64,000 nt of DNA, taken from the NCBI GenBank assembly GCA_040756745.1, contig JBFLYO010000012.1:34650-98649 (forward strand), given 5' to 3'. The notes under the pieces are model-generated. The model saw nothing but the letters and a program-made list of their open reading frames with translations. It was not told where the DNA came from and did no database searches. This DNA comes from JBFLYO01 sp040756745. Lineage in GTDB: Bacteria > Bacteroidota > Ignavibacteria > UBA10030 > UBA6906. The stretch's first letter is position 1. Every line of letters starts with the position of its first letter. Below are positions 45,949-55,851 of this stretch, one piece after another. Made by a program: the position numbers and the translations under genes.

Positions 45949-46668
45949 TCAGGTATTGAGCGTGAACAGATCGTCGATGCGGACCGCTGAAGGAGAGGCG
46001 AACGGCTCGCCGTATCGGCTGCCGATCCGGTCGCCGTAGTACTCGAGCCGCGTCCTCAGCATCTCCATGAACTCGGGGCTGCTCAGGATTGTCTCCCGCT
46101 CTTTGCTCTCAGGGTCATAGAACTGTGAACGGTACGCACGGACAGCTTCGAGGCGCTGCTCGTACTCCGCGGTCACGTCCACGATGAATGAGGGGGAGAA
46201 CTCGTACCACTGCATGAAATGGTAATAGGCACGTGGTCGGTAAGGATCCTGTCGCCGTCCGTTCAGTCGTGTGACGACCTTTTCAAGGCCGGACACGAAC
46301 CAGGCTTCCCTGCAGAGGACGTGCGCATGCTCATGGTCGGGGTGACGGTCGACCGAATATGGGAAGAGCAGGATCTGCGGGCGCAGGGACCGGATGACAC
46401 GCACGACTTTCAACCGGTTGTCGAGATGGTTCTCAATATTCCCGTCAGGCAGACGTAGATTTTCGCGCAGGGCGACCCCCATGATGGAAGCGGCCCGGGC
46501 GGCTTCCCTTCTGCGGACCACTCTGTTGCCCCGGGTGCCAAGCTCTCCTTCCGTCAGGTCAAGGATGCCGACCTTCCGCCCCTGTTTCACCAGTTTGATG
46601 ATCGTCCCTCCGCACGACAATTCAATGTCGTCGGGGTGTGCACCAACAGCAAGGACGTCGAGGGTCAT
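45949..46668 (-). CDS. bshB1: Bacillithiol biosynthesis deacetylase BshB1
   Basis: Removes the acetyl group from GlcNAc-malate, the second step of bacillithiol synthesis. The 239-residue PIG-L/LmbE-type protein has the zinc motif GAHPDDIE and SVDRHPDHEHAH, and the BshB1-type GELGTRG after LDLTE. A promoter (46690-46720) lies so near that only ATG 46668 is inside its transcript; an upstream ATG at 46692 is excluded. bshA and bshC are not in the window. Confidence 0.9.
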   Translation of the reverse strand: MTLDVLAVGAHPDDIELSCGGTIIKLVKQGRKVGILDLTEGELGTRGNRVVRRREAARAASIMGVALRENLRLPDGNIENHLDNRLKVVRVIRSLRPQILLFPYSVDRHPDHEHAHVLCREAWFVSGLEKVVTRLNGRRQDPYRPRAYYHFMQWYEFSPSFIVDVTAEYEQRLEAVRAYRSQFYDPESKERETILSSPEFMEMLRTRLEYYGDRIGSRYGEPFASPSAVRIDDLFTLNT

Positions 46669-46689
46669 AAGTTCCGGCAAAGTTTCGCC

Positions 46690-46720
46690 CAATATAGGGA
46701 GAAGTTTGGTTTAAGGCAAA
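46690..46720 (-). promoter_or_regulatory. Bacteroidota-type promoter of bshB1
   Basis: On the minus strand, TTTG (46720-46717), exactly 20 bases, TATATTG (46696-46690). It is identical in both elements and spacing to the promoter at 10461. The leader is about 16 bases. Confidence 0.72.
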
Positions 46721-46744
46721 GATGCTCTTCAACTCGCGTTTGCG

Positions 46745-46751
46745 TATATTG
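46745..46751 (+). promoter_or_regulatory. Candidate -7 element of the TonB receptor gene
   Basis: TATATTG on the plus strand, the same -7 as at 10485 and 46690. The base triplet 20 upstream is ATG rather than TTG, so it is only partial. It implies a start near 46758 and translation from ATG 46770. Confidence 0.4.
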
Positions 46752-46769
46752 GTGCAGAAGTTCACTCCC

Positions 46770-49307
46770 ATGTATACGCCTTCGGTCGGTTTTTTTTGCG
46801 CGCTGCTTCTGTGCGTTGCCCCGCGGTTGCCCGGTGCGCCGGCGCAGCCGGACAGTACCGGAACTCTCTCTGGGATTGTCATGGGTCGCGACAGCACAAC
46901 GGGGGTCCCCTTTGCGACAGTCCTCCTCGAGGGGACAAAGCTCGGGGCCGCGACAAACGAGAGCGGTGCCTTCACGCTGACCGGCGTTCCCCCCGGAACA
47001 TATACCGTCATCGCCCGCGCCCTGGGATATGAGGAGTGGAGATCCGGCAGTGTCGAGGTCAGCCCCTTCGGAACACGAACCATCCGTATCATCCTCCGAG
47101 AGCGGGCAATCCCGTTAAGCGAGATTCAGATCACTGCGGAACGTGCGAGGCGTCAGGCCGACATCCGCGCAAGCACTGTCGAAGTTGCCCCCGTGCGCGC
47201 CAAGACTCTCGCCGGTGTGGCAGAGGACGTTCTTCGAACGCTCCAGTCGCTCCCCGGGGTGCTCGCCCCAAACGATTTTACATCTCAACTCGTGGTGCGC
47301 GGAAGCGGTCCGGACCAGAACCTGATCATCATGGACGACATCGAGGTCTTCAACCCGTACAGGTTGTATGGCCTCATCAGCATGTTCAATCCGGAAACGG
47401 CATCGGACATCAACCTGATCACGGGAGGATTTCCCGCGCGCTACGGAGACCGCCTTTCGGCGGTCCTCGAGGTCAGGACTCGGGAAGCCGACCGGTCGCG
47501 TGGATTTGGCGGCAGTCTGAATGCAAGCATCACGAACGCAAACCTGGTCCTCCTGGGGGGATTCCCTTTCGGCATTCCCGGCTCGTTCGTCGTGTCGGGG
47601 AGGCGAACCTACTATGATCTCATCCTGGGGCCGATCGCAAAGAACACCGGACTTGTGAGCGGTGATGTCGCCTTTCCGAATTTCATGGACATTCAGGGAA
47701 AGGTGATGGTTGAACTGTCGCCCGGACAGAAGCTTGTGGCCAATGCCCTCTTCAGCAAGGATGGCGTCCAGCTGATCAGCGGGAGCGGAAGGACGACACC
47801 CGACAGCGTTTCCGTCACCGATGATACACGCAACGACGTTGCGGGGATCGCATGGCACGCGATGGCGTCGCCAATTCTGTTTATCAGAAGCGGTGTTTCC
47901 TGGTACAAGAATACCGGAGCCACGGAGTTCGGGGGAGATTTCATCGATCCGGCGCTCAACCGGGAAAAATACGAAGGTCTGGCGGACACCACCGGTGTTC
48001 GTCTGTTCAGCGTGGAGTTCGACTCGCGCTACGAGTTCCGCAAGGTCAGCGCGAAGAGTGAAGTTTCGCTGAGTCTCCCGGGACATATCGTCGAAGCGGG
48101 AGCGGGTGTGGACGCCCTGCGCACTTCCCTGATCTGGCATTTCCGTCCAGACGACACTTTTCGGGCCATCATGCTGTCGCGCGGAGTTGCGTATGTCGAG
48201 GATTTCGTCCAGGCGCGGGACTATTCTCGCGTCAACGTATACGCACAGGACAAAGTGCGTCTCGGGCCGTCGCTCTCCGTTCAGCCGGGCATTCGCTTCG
48301 ACCATTACGATATCATCCGCGCGTCGTACGTTTCTCCTCGCCTGAACATTTCCTACGCTCTTGATCCGCTGACGACCATCCGGGGGGCCTGGGGCATCTA
48401 CCGCCAATCGCCGGGCTACGAGAAGCTCCTCGACCAGAACACCTTCTATGATCTCACGACGGCGCCGCTGGGGGGGCTGAAAGCGGAGAAGGCCACACAC
48501 TACGTGTTGGGCATCGATCGCTGGCTCGACGATCAATGGCAGGTGCGGATGGAGGGGTACCTCAAGGAGTTCGACGATATCATCGTCCAGGACATCAGGC
48601 AGGGGACCGTGTATGTCACCTCCTCGATTCCCGGGAACGACCCACGGCGCCGCGACGCATGGACGGACCCTGTTCCCACAATCGGCGATTCGTTGACTAC
48701 AATGCCCGTCAATGGCGCCACGGGCACATCATACGGGATCGAACTTCTTCTGGAGAAGAAATCGAGCCGTCCCGAGGACCGCCTTAGTGGATGGGTCGGG
48801 TATGCGTTTGCTCGCGCTGACCGGAACCGGAGCGGACTGCAATCGCCGTTCCGTTTCGACCAGCGGCACACGGTCGACGTTGTCGTCGATTACCGTCTGA
48901 GCTCGTGGCTCTCGCTTGGCATCCGATGGAAGTATGGATCGAATTTCCCCTACACTCAACCGGTAGGGCTCAAACCGCGTATCATTGATGCCCCCACCTC
49001 CGGCGGCGTGAGGAAAGTGATCCAAGTCGACGGGGCAGGGAACGTTGTCTTTGACCTCGACCGCGGCGGCGAAGCCAACAAGTACTCGGGACGTCTCCCC
49101 CCGTACCACCGACTTGACCTCCGTGTCACCGCGGATGCGGAGTTCTGGGGATTGGACTGGGACTTCTACCTCGATGTCATCAATGTTTACAACCGCACGA
49201 ATGTGCTGACATACCGGTTTTACGCAAACGAGGACCTTTCACTTGGTCGGACGGAGGTGGGGATGCTTCCCCTCTTGCCGACACTCGGGTTCTCGGCGCG
49301 CTTTTGA
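46770..49307 (+). CDS. TonB-dependent outer-membrane receptor
   Basis: An 845-residue outer-membrane receptor. The signal peptide (FFCALLLCVAPRLPGAPAQ) leads to a carboxypeptidase-regulatory-like domain (GIVMGRDSTTGVPFATVLLEGT, read in part) and a plug domain (GVAEDVLRTLQSLPGV, IIMDDIEVFNPYRLYGLI). A beta-barrel runs to the terminal aromatic residue (LPTLGFSARF). Ligand unknown; vitamin, siderophore or peptide are possible. ATG 46722 would add 16 residues but lies upstream of a candidate -7 element. xseA starts 16 bases downstream. Confidence 0.87.
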   Translation: MYTPSVGFFCALLLCVAPRLPGAPAQPDSTGTLSGIVMGRDSTTGVPFATVLLEGTKLGAATNESGAFTLTGVPPGTYTVIARALGYEEWRSGSVEVSPFGTRTIRIILRERAIPLSEIQITAERARRQADIRASTVEVAPVRAKTLAGVAEDVLRTLQSLPGVLAPNDFTSQLVVRGSGPDQNLIIMDDIEVFNPYRLYGLISMFNPETASDINLITGGFPARYGDRLSAVLEVRTREADRSRGFGGSLNASITNANLVLLGGFPFGIPGSFVVSGRRTYYDLILGPIAKNTGLVSGDVAFPNFMDIQGKVMVELSPGQKLVANALFSKDGVQLISGSGRTTPDSVSVTDDTRNDVAGIAWHAMASPILFIRSGVSWYKNTGATEFGGDFIDPALNREKYEGLADTTGVRLFSVEFDSRYEFRKVSAKSEVSLSLPGHIVEAGAGVDALRTSLIWHFRPDDTFRAIMLSRGVAYVEDFVQARDYSRVNVYAQDKVRLGPSLSVQPGIRFDHYDIIRASYVSPRLNISYALDPLTTIRGAWGIYRQSPGYEKLLDQNTFYDLTTAPLGGLKAEKATHYVLGIDRWLDDQWQVRMEGYLKEFDDIIVQDIRQGTVYVTSSIPGNDPRRRDAWTDPVPTIGDSLTTMPVNGATGTSYGIELLLEKKSSRPEDRLSGWVGYAFARADRNRSGLQSPFRFDQRHTVDVVVDYRLSSWLSLGIRWKYGSNFPYTQPVGLKPRIIDAPTSGGVRKVIQVDGAGNVVFDLDRGGEANKYSGRLPPYHRLDLRVTADAEFWGLDWDFYLDVINVYNRTNVLTYRFYANEDLSLGRTEVGMLPLLPTLGFSARF

Positions 49308-49323
49308 TCAACTTCGTGAGACC

Positions 49324-50511
49324 ATGGCAAACCAACAGCAGCCCTTGACGGTCACTGAGCTGACGCGCAGGATCAAACAGACACTCGAAGGTGGCTACCC
49401 GTCAGTGCTCGTCGAAGGGGAGATCTCCAACGTCAGGCGGCACACCTCAGGACATTTGTACTTCACGTTGAAGGATGAAGGTGCGCAGCTCTCCGGCGTG
49501 ATGTGGCGAAGCAGGGTCTCCGGGCTGCGCTTTGAGCCGGAAGACGGCATGAAGGTCATCGTCGCCGGTCGAATCAGCGTCTACGAGCCTCGGGGAGCAT
49601 ATCAGATCGATGCGCAATCAATGCGGCCTCTGGGTGTCGGCGACCTCCAGATCGCCTTTGAAAAGCTGAAGCAGAAGCTGGCGGCGGAGGGACTGTTCGA
49701 CGAGGCCAGGAAGAAGCCTCTTCCACCGTTCCCGCGCCGAATCGGGATTATCACCTCGCCCACGGGTGCGGTGATTCAGGATATCAGGAACGTCATCTCG
49801 CGCAGGTTCCCGTCGCTGGAGGCGGTGCTGTGCCCGGTCCCCGTTCAGGGTCCTGGGGCGGCCAAGGCGATTGCTACAGCCATTGATGACTGCAACCGGA
49901 TCGGCGGGATCGATGTGCTCATCGTTGCCCGGGGAGGAGGATCATTGGAGGATCTCTGGGCATTCAATGAGGAGATTGTTGCGCGCGCCCTCAGCCGCTC
50001 TCTCGTCCCCGTGGTCAGTGCTGTCGGTCATGAAACCGATTTCACGATCGCGGATTTCGTCGCCGACCTCCGCGCACCAACCCCGTCTGCCGCCGCAGAG
50101 CTTGTTGTACCCGACCGCCGCGAATTGCTTGAAAATGTTACGAATTCTTGGTATCGTCTTCATGACGCCGTCCTCGAAATCCTGAACCGCCAGAGGGATC
50201 GCATTCACAATCTCCTCACGAGCTACGCATTTAACCGGCCTCTCGATCTGCTCCGCCAGCACAGCCAGCGTGTCGACGAGTTGCATCGATCACTGCTCCG
50301 GACCGTGGAGCACGGGATCTCGCTTACGAGCGCCCGTTATGCTGCGCTCGGACAGCACCTTCAAGCGCTCGATCCGCGCCGCGCGCTGCAGCGTGGATTT
50401 GCGATCGTGCGTAAAGCGGGAGAGGTGGTGAGTTCGCGGGCCCTGCTCAAGTCCCGTGATGCTGTTGAAATCGAGTTTCGAGACGGGTCGGTCCGGTCAA
50501 CGATCACCTGA
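49324..50511 (+). CDS. xseA: Exodeoxyribonuclease VII large subunit
   Basis: Large subunit of exonuclease VII, which degrades single-stranded DNA to acid-soluble oligonucleotides. The 395-residue protein has the N-terminal OB-fold (SVLVEGEISNVRRHTSGHLYF) and the catalytic-domain motifs RIGIITSPTGAVIQDI, ARGGGSLEDLWAFN and GHETDFTIAD. C-terminal helices are shorter than in E. coli (395 against 456 residues) but complete enough to end in FRDGSVRSTI. ATG 49324 is 16 bases after the TonB gene; xseB follows. Confidence 0.93.
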   Translation: MANQQQPLTVTELTRRIKQTLEGGYPSVLVEGEISNVRRHTSGHLYFTLKDEGAQLSGVMWRSRVSGLRFEPEDGMKVIVAGRISVYEPRGAYQIDAQSMRPLGVGDLQIAFEKLKQKLAAEGLFDEARKKPLPPFPRRIGIITSPTGAVIQDIRNVISRRFPSLEAVLCPVPVQGPGAAKAIATAIDDCNRIGGIDVLIVARGGGSLEDLWAFNEEIVARALSRSLVPVVSAVGHETDFTIADFVADLRAPTPSAAAELVVPDRRELLENVTNSWYRLHDAVLEILNRQRDRIHNLLTSYAFNRPLDLLRQHSQRVDELHRSLLRTVEHGISLTSARYAALGQHLQALDPRRALQRGFAIVRKAGEVVSSRALLKSRDAVEIEFRDGSVRSTIT

Positions 50512-50519
50512 GTGCATGA

Positions 50520-50768
50520 ATGGCCGCCAAGAAGAGTCCTGAAATAAAGCCGGATGCCACGTTCGAGGACGCCCTCCGTCGGCTGGAGGAGATCGTCGGG
50601 TTGCTCGAGGGGGGGAACGTACCACTGGAGCAGGCAATGTCTTTGTACGAGGAAGGGATTGCTGTGTCCCGACTCTGTGCGCGCAAGTTGGCGAAGGCTG
50701 AGCTTGTCCTCAAGAAGCTGGCGAAGGATGCAGAGGGGAACCTGGCAATTACGGACAACGAGGAATGA
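50520..50768 (+). CDS. xseB: Exodeoxyribonuclease VII small subunit
   Basis: The 82-residue small subunit, with the family core FEDALRRLEEIVGLLEGGNVPLEQAMSLYEEG (read in part) and a coiled-coil-like C-terminus. It starts eight bases after xseA, and its stop overlaps the dxs start. Confidence 0.93.
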   Translation: MAAKKSPEIKPDATFEDALRRLEEIVGLLEGGNVPLEQAMSLYEEGIAVSRLCARKLAKAELVLKKLAKDAEGNLAITDNEE

Positions 50769-52675
50769 TGGAAACGAGGTACGCCTGCCTCGACCGGGTG
50801 GATAGTCCGGCCGATATACGTAGGATGACGATCGCTGAGCTGAAGACCCTCAGTGCTGACGTTCGCGAGTTTCTCATCGAGGTCGTTTCAAAAACGGGAG
50901 GTCACCTCGGTGCTGGACTGGGGTCGGTGGAACTTGCTGTGGCCCTGCACTACGTGTTCAATACGCCGCACGACAAGCTTGTCTGGGACGTCGGGCACCA
51001 GGCATATCCGCACAAGATCCTGACGGGACGAAAGGGGCGACTCCACACGATCCGCCAGTACGGGGGCATCAGCGGTTTCCTGAAACGGAGCGAGAGTGAA
51101 TACGATACATTCGGGGCAGGGCACGCCAGCACGGCAATCTCCGCTGCCCTGGGAATGGTTGCGGCCAGGGACCTGACCGGACAGCACTACCGGGTGGTCG
51201 CGGTGGTCGGCGACGGCTCCATGACCGGGGGCCTGGCGTATGAGGGGATGAACAACGCCGGACTCATGAAGAAGGACATGATTGTGGTGCTGAACGACAA
51301 CAATATGTCCATCGCACCCAACGTGTGGGCGATCTCCAACTACTTCACGGAACTCATCGCAAATCCCTCATACAACAGATTTAAGAAGAACGTGTACGAG
51401 CTCACAGAGAAGCTCGATGTCTGGGGGGACCGTCTGCGGCGGGTTGCGGCACGTGTCGAAGAGGGGATCAAGGTCGTAGTGACGCCGGGCATGCTGTTCG
51501 AAGCGCTTGGATTCCGCTACTTCGGTCCGATCAACGGCCACAACGTCGCGCAATTGGTGCGCATCTTTCAGGAAGTGAAGGAGTACAACGGCCCCATCCT
51601 CGTGCATGCCATCACGCAAAAGGGGAAGGGATACAAGCCCGCAGAAGAGGACGTACAGAAGCTTCACGGTGTTACTCCGTTCGACAAAGTCACGGGGATT
51701 TCGCCGAAGAAAGCCGAAACTGCGCCCGCGTATACGAAGGTCTTCGGCAATGCTGTCGTCCAACTGGCCAGGGAGAACCCGTTGATCATCGGGCTGACGG
51801 CGGCCATGCCCGACGGGACCGGCCTGGATCTCTTGCAGAAGGAGATCCCGGCGCGCTTCCATGATGTGGGCATCGCAGAACAGCATTGCGTCACCTTCGC
51901 CGCGGGACTCGCGACGCAGGGAGCGATTCCCGTTGTGGCGATCTACTCGACGTTCCTGCAGCGCGCCTTCGACCAGATCATTCACGACGTTGCGCTCCAG
52001 CATCTCCACGTCGTGTTCGCCATCGACCGTGGGGGAGTGGTCGGGGCGGACGGGCCGACGCACCACGGGATCTTCGATCTCAGCTACCTGCGCATCGTTC
52101 CAGGGATGGTGATCATGGCGCCCCGGGACGAAAGCGAGCTGCGCGATATGCTCTACACCGCCGTCATGTACCGGGGAGGACCGATCGCTCTCCGATATCC
52201 TCGCGGAAACGGGGTCGGCGTTCCCCTCAAGCAGGGTTTCGATCTCCTTCCGATTGGAAAGGCCCAGTCGTTGCGTCAGGGAAAGGATGTGGCACTGCTG
52301 GCGATTGGCACGATGGCCAACGCGGCGCTTAAAGCGGCCGAACAGTTGCAGGGGCGGGGGGTCTCCGCCGAGGTGGTCAATATGCGCTTTGTCAAGCCGC
52401 TGGACGGCGATCTGCTCCATGATATCGGCACCCGGTTCAGCCGCGTCGTGACCGTCGAGGATAACACGATCATTGGAGGATTTGGGAGCGCGGTGGCTGA
52501 GCACTTCGCAGCGGCCGGCTTCACCCACATTCGGATGCGCATGCTGGGAATTCCCGACAGGTTCGTCGATCACGGCACCCCCCAGGAGCTGCACACGGAG
52601 CTGGGCATCGATCCCGAGGGCATCGCATCGGCGGCGGCCCGTTTTCTCGCAGAAGCGACACCGAAAGCATCCTGA
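50765..52675 (+). CDS. dxs: 1-deoxy-D-xylulose-5-phosphate synthase
   Basis: First step of the MEP isoprenoid pathway and source of the thiamine precursor: pyruvate + glyceraldehyde-3-phosphate to DXP. The 636-residue enzyme has the thiamine-diphosphate motif GDGSMTGGLAYEGMNNAG, the GHQAYPHKILTGRK stretch and the DRGGVVGADGPTHHG signature. ATG 50765 and ATG 50768 are adjacent in frame and overlap the xseB stop. The xseA-xseB-dxs order is common. Confidence 0.95.
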   Translation: MMETRYACLDRVDSPADIRRMTIAELKTLSADVREFLIEVVSKTGGHLGAGLGSVELAVALHYVFNTPHDKLVWDVGHQAYPHKILTGRKGRLHTIRQYGGISGFLKRSESEYDTFGAGHASTAISAALGMVAARDLTGQHYRVVAVVGDGSMTGGLAYEGMNNAGLMKKDMIVVLNDNNMSIAPNVWAISNYFTELIANPSYNRFKKNVYELTEKLDVWGDRLRRVAARVEEGIKVVVTPGMLFEALGFRYFGPINGHNVAQLVRIFQEVKEYNGPILVHAITQKGKGYKPAEEDVQKLHGVTPFDKVTGISPKKAETAPAYTKVFGNAVVQLARENPLIIGLTAAMPDGTGLDLLQKEIPARFHDVGIAEQHCVTFAAGLATQGAIPVVAIYSTFLQRAFDQIIHDVALQHLHVVFAIDRGGVVGADGPTHHGIFDLSYLRIVPGMVIMAPRDESELRDMLYTAVMYRGGPIALRYPRGNGVGVPLKQGFDLLPIGKAQSLRQGKDVALLAIGTMANAALKAAEQLQGRGVSAEVVNMRFVKPLDGDLLHDIGTRFSRVVTVEDNTIIGGFGSAVAEHFAAAGFTHIRMRMLGIPDRFVDHGTPQELHTELGIDPEGIASAAARFLAEATPKAS

Positions 52676-52699
52676 TCATTCTCGCGCGTTCTTCCATTC

Positions 52700-53704
52700 A
52701 TGGATAAAGTCAGAGTGGGTGTCGTCGGCCTCGGCGGTGTCGCCCAGGTCGTTCATCTGCCGATCCTGACAAAGCTACCCGACGCCGACGTGATTGCCGT
52801 GTGCGATCGCGACCCTGCAAAGGCACGCCTTGTGGGAGAGAAGTTCGGTTTCAAACGCACCTACACGGACGTCGGCCAGATGATCGCCAACGAAGGGCTG
52901 CATGCGATCATCGTGGCCACCTCGACCGATGCACACAAGGAAGCCACCGTGGCCGCGCTGCGCGGGGGATGTGACGTACTTGTCGAGAAACCGATCGCCC
53001 GCCGCTACGCAGAGGCCGTGGAGATGGCGGATCTTGCCCGCGAGCTCAAGCGAAAGCTCATGGTGGGCATGAATCACCGCTTCCGCCCCGACACAATGCT
53101 CCTGAAGAGCTTTGTCGAGGCGAAGGAGATTGGAAAGCTGTTCTACACCAAGTGCGGCTGGCTCCGCAAGCGGAGTAGCGACAGCGCGTGGGCGACGCAG
53201 AAGGAGAAAGCGGGGGGCGGTGTGTTCGTCGACCTGGGGATCCCGATGCTTGACCTCTCCTTCTGGCTGATGGGGTTCCCCGATGTGCGGCGGGTCAGCG
53301 CCTCGCATTTCTACCACAAGACCAAGTCCGTCGAGGACACTTCGCTCGTCAGCCTCACCCTGAAGAACGGTTCCCTGATCAATATCGAGGTGAGCTGGTC
53401 GCTGATTATGGACGAGGACGTCTATTACTGCTACATCTTCGGCTCCGAAGGGACGGCCAGCCTTAATCCACTGCGCGTGAACAAGGAGCTCCATGGAAAC
53501 CTTGTCAATCTTGCTCCTGCCAAGATGGACTCGGTCCAGCATCTGTTCCGCCGTTCCTATGAGAATGAGCTGAAGTATTTCCTTGGAGCGGTACGGAACC
53601 TCCATCCGGTGATCTCCACGGGAGATGAGGCGGTGGCCCGCATGAAAGTGGTTGACGCCGTCTACAAATCGTTTAAGACCGGTAAGGAGGTTGTGTTCGC
53701 CTGA
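52700..53704 (+). CDS. Gfo/Idh/MocA family oxidoreductase
   Basis: A 334-residue NAD(P)-dependent dehydrogenase. The N-terminal Rossmann domain has GVVGLGGVAQVVHLPIL and the EKP motif in DVLVEKPIA; the C-terminal domain is an open-faced beta-sheet with the GMNHRFRPD strand. The active substrate (sugar, inositol-type or other) is unknown. It follows dxs by 24 bases and precedes the response-regulator gene by 14. Confidence 0.88.
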   Translation: MDKVRVGVVGLGGVAQVVHLPILTKLPDADVIAVCDRDPAKARLVGEKFGFKRTYTDVGQMIANEGLHAIIVATSTDAHKEATVAALRGGCDVLVEKPIARRYAEAVEMADLARELKRKLMVGMNHRFRPDTMLLKSFVEAKEIGKLFYTKCGWLRKRSSDSAWATQKEKAGGGVFVDLGIPMLDLSFWLMGFPDVRRVSASHFYHKTKSVEDTSLVSLTLKNGSLINIEVSWSLIMDEDVYYCYIFGSEGTASLNPLRVNKELHGNLVNLAPAKMDSVQHLFRRSYENELKYFLGAVRNLHPVISTGDEAVARMKVVDAVYKSFKTGKEVVFA

Positions 53705-53718
53705 AAGGCCCGGCGACC

Positions 53719-54405
53719 GTGAAGAAACGCATCCTGGTGGTGGACGACGAACGCGACATCGTCGACCTTCTCCGGTACAACCTGGGGCGGGAGGGGTATG
53801 ACGTGGTGACCGCGTACGACGGACAGGAGGCGCTCAGGCGTGCGGCGGATCCTCCCGACCTGGTGCTGCTCGACGTCCTGATGCCCGTCATGGATGGCTT
53901 TGAGACCTGCAAACAGCTCAAGGCGAACCCGCGGACGGCCTCGGTGCCGGTCCTTTTTCTGACTGCGAGCGCAAGCGAGGTGGACGAAGTGTTGGGGCTC
54001 GAGCTCGGGGCAGATGACTACATTCAGAAGCCGATCAGCCCGCGAAAGCTCCTTGCGCGGGTCAAGACCGCACTCCGGAGGTCGGCGCGTGGTGGCGAAG
54101 TTTCCACTGACCTGCCTCTTATCCGCGCGGGTGGGCTGGAGATCAACCGGAGCAACTTCACAGTGCGCATTGACGGCAAAGAGGTGTTTTTTCCGAGGAA
54201 GGAATTCGAAGTCCTGTCGCTGCTGGCGAGCCATCCGGGCAGAGTCTTTACACGCGAGAGACTCCTCCACGCCATTTGGGGAAGCGACGTGGTGGTCGTG
54301 GACCGGACCATTGACGTGCATATCCGTAAGATCCGCGAAAAGCTGGGAGACGCCGCCGCAATGATCGAAACAATCAAGGGGGTGGGGTACCGCTTCAAGG
54401 AGTGA
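53719..54405 (+). CDS. OmpR/PhoB-family response regulator
   Basis: A 228-residue DNA-binding response regulator with a receiver domain (phosphoacceptor D52 in LVLLDVLMP, acid pair DD at 9-10, K in YIQKPISP) and a C-terminal winged helix (FPRKEFEVLSLLASHPGRVFTRERLL, read in part; then VVDRTIDVHIRKIREK). It is paired with the following histidine kinase (three bases apart). GTG start at 53719. The target genes are not visible; PhoB/PhoP-type phosphate control is possible only by analogy. Confidence 0.92.
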   Translation: MKKRILVVDDERDIVDLLRYNLGREGYDVVTAYDGQEALRRAADPPDLVLLDVLMPVMDGFETCKQLKANPRTASVPVLFLTASASEVDEVLGLELGADDYIQKPISPRKLLARVKTALRRSARGGEVSTDLPLIRAGGLEINRSNFTVRIDGKEVFFPRKEFEVLSLLASHPGRVFTRERLLHAIWGSDVVVVDRTIDVHIRKIREKLGDAAAMIETIKGVGYRFKE

Positions 54406-54408
54406 ATC

Positions 54409-55851
54409 GTGACGCTCCGCGGCAAAATGCTGGCGACCTATGTGGGGCTGACGGTGGTCGGCGTCACCCTGGTGAGTGTGTTCTCCTCCTGGCAGATCAA
54501 GAACTATCTTGACCGCCGCACCGAAGAGGGACTTCGCGATCAGGTTCATGCCTTTGGCGCGATGTTCGACAATACCCTTGTCGATCCGGACAGCCTCATT
54601 GCGGAAGGGGAGACGCTTCGTCGGATGGCACGGGCCCTGGGCCTGCGGCTCACGCTCATCGGGCGCGACGGCGTTGTGAGGTTCGACTCCGAGGTCCCGC
54701 GGGATTCCCTGTCACGGCTGGAAAACCACCTCCACCGCCCAGAGGTCCAAGCGGCGCGTTCAGGTTCATTCGGCATGAACCGTCGGCACAGCACAAGCGT
54801 GGAGAGAGAGTTCCTCTACGCTGCGATGGCAGTAAACCGGCTCACACCCGCCGGACCAGACACGCTCTACGTGCGTGCTGCCCTCCGGTACGACACGATT
54901 GTCGCCCTGGATCGCCAGGTCCAGCTCATAGTATGGATCATCGGCGTGATCACCCTCCTTGCCATCACGCTGGTCAGCGTACAGGTCTCCCGTCGCATCA
55001 CAAACCCCATCCTCGGGATTGCCGGAGCTGCCCGCGCCATCCGCGACGGTGACCTTTCGCGACGCATCCCGGTCCGTTCCGCCGATGAAATTGGAGCGCT
55101 TGCCGCCGCCATCAACGACATGGCCGAGAAATTGAGTGCCGATATTACCCAGCTGCGGAAGCTGGAACGGGTCCGGAGCGAATTCCTGGGAAACGTCTCA
55201 CACGAACTGCGGACGCCCATCTTTTCGCTTCAGGGATTTCTTGAGACCCTGCTCGATGGCGCCATGGACGACCCCGCAGTCAATCGGGACTTCCTGGAAA
55301 AGGCCCACCGGCATGCCGCGCGGCTGAATGCTCTGCTGACGGATCTCATGGAAATCTCCAGTATCGAGTCAGGAGAGATGAAGATGAGCTTCCGCCAAAT
55401 CCTGCTCGCGGCAACGCTCACTGATGCCGTGGAGGAGATGAAGCCGGCAGCCGCAAAGAAAAGGATCGCCCTCACGCTCGATGACGACGGATGCGCGGAG
55501 GAGAGCGTGTATGCGGACCAGGCGCGCGTGAAGCAGGTGGTCGTCAACCTCCTTGACAACGCCATTAAGTACACGGCCGACGGCGGGCATGTGCGATGTT
55601 TCCTCCGGAGAGAGCATGAGTTCTGTGCCGTCGATGTCGCCGACACGGGATGCGGCATCGCGGAGGAACACCTTCCAAGGATATTCGAACGCTTTTATCG
55701 CGTCGACAAAGACCGGTCCAGGGAAGCCGGCGGGACGGGGCTTGGCCTGGCGATTGCCAAACACATCGTCGAGGCCCACGGCGGCAGTATCCGTGTGCGG
55801 AGCAGGGAAGGCGAGGGAAGCACCTTTACGTTCACATTGAAACGTGTATGA
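54409..55851 (+). CDS. PhoR-like sensor histidine kinase
   Basis: A 480-residue membrane kinase. TM1 is about residues 10-27 and TM2 about 172-192, with an extracytoplasmic sensor region of about 140 residues between. Then come HAMP (RRITNPILGIAGAARAI), HisKA with phosphorylated H265 (GNVSHELRTP) and the ATPase domain (NLLDNAIKYT, DTGCGIAEEH, GTGLGLAIAK). It pairs with the preceding regulator. Its stop overlaps ribD by four bases, but the pathway link to riboflavin synthesis is not evident. Confidence 0.92.
   Translation: MTLRGKMLATYVGLTVVGVTLVSVFSSWQIKNYLDRRTEEGLRDQVHAFGAMFDNTLVDPDSLIAEGETLRRMARALGLRLTLIGRDGVVRFDSEVPRDSLSRLENHLHRPEVQAARSGSFGMNRRHSTSVEREFLYAAMAVNRLTPAGPDTLYVRAALRYDTIVALDRQVQLIVWIIGVITLLAITLVSVQVSRRITNPILGIAGAARAIRDGDLSRRIPVRSADEIGALAAAINDMAEKLSADITQLRKLERVRSEFLGNVSHELRTPIFSLQGFLETLLDGAMDDPAVNRDFLEKAHRHAARLNALLTDLMEISSIESGEMKMSFRQILLAATLTDAVEEMKPAAAKKRIALTLDDDGCAEESVYADQARVKQVVVNLLDNAIKYTADGGHVRCFLRREHEFCAVDVADTGCGIAEEHLPRIFERFYRVDKDRSREAGGTGLGLAIAKHIVEAHGGSIRVRSREGEGSTFTFTLKRV

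Noticed and set aside
47115..48536. 473-codon minus-strand frame
   Set aside because: Antisense to the TonB receptor and without motifs.
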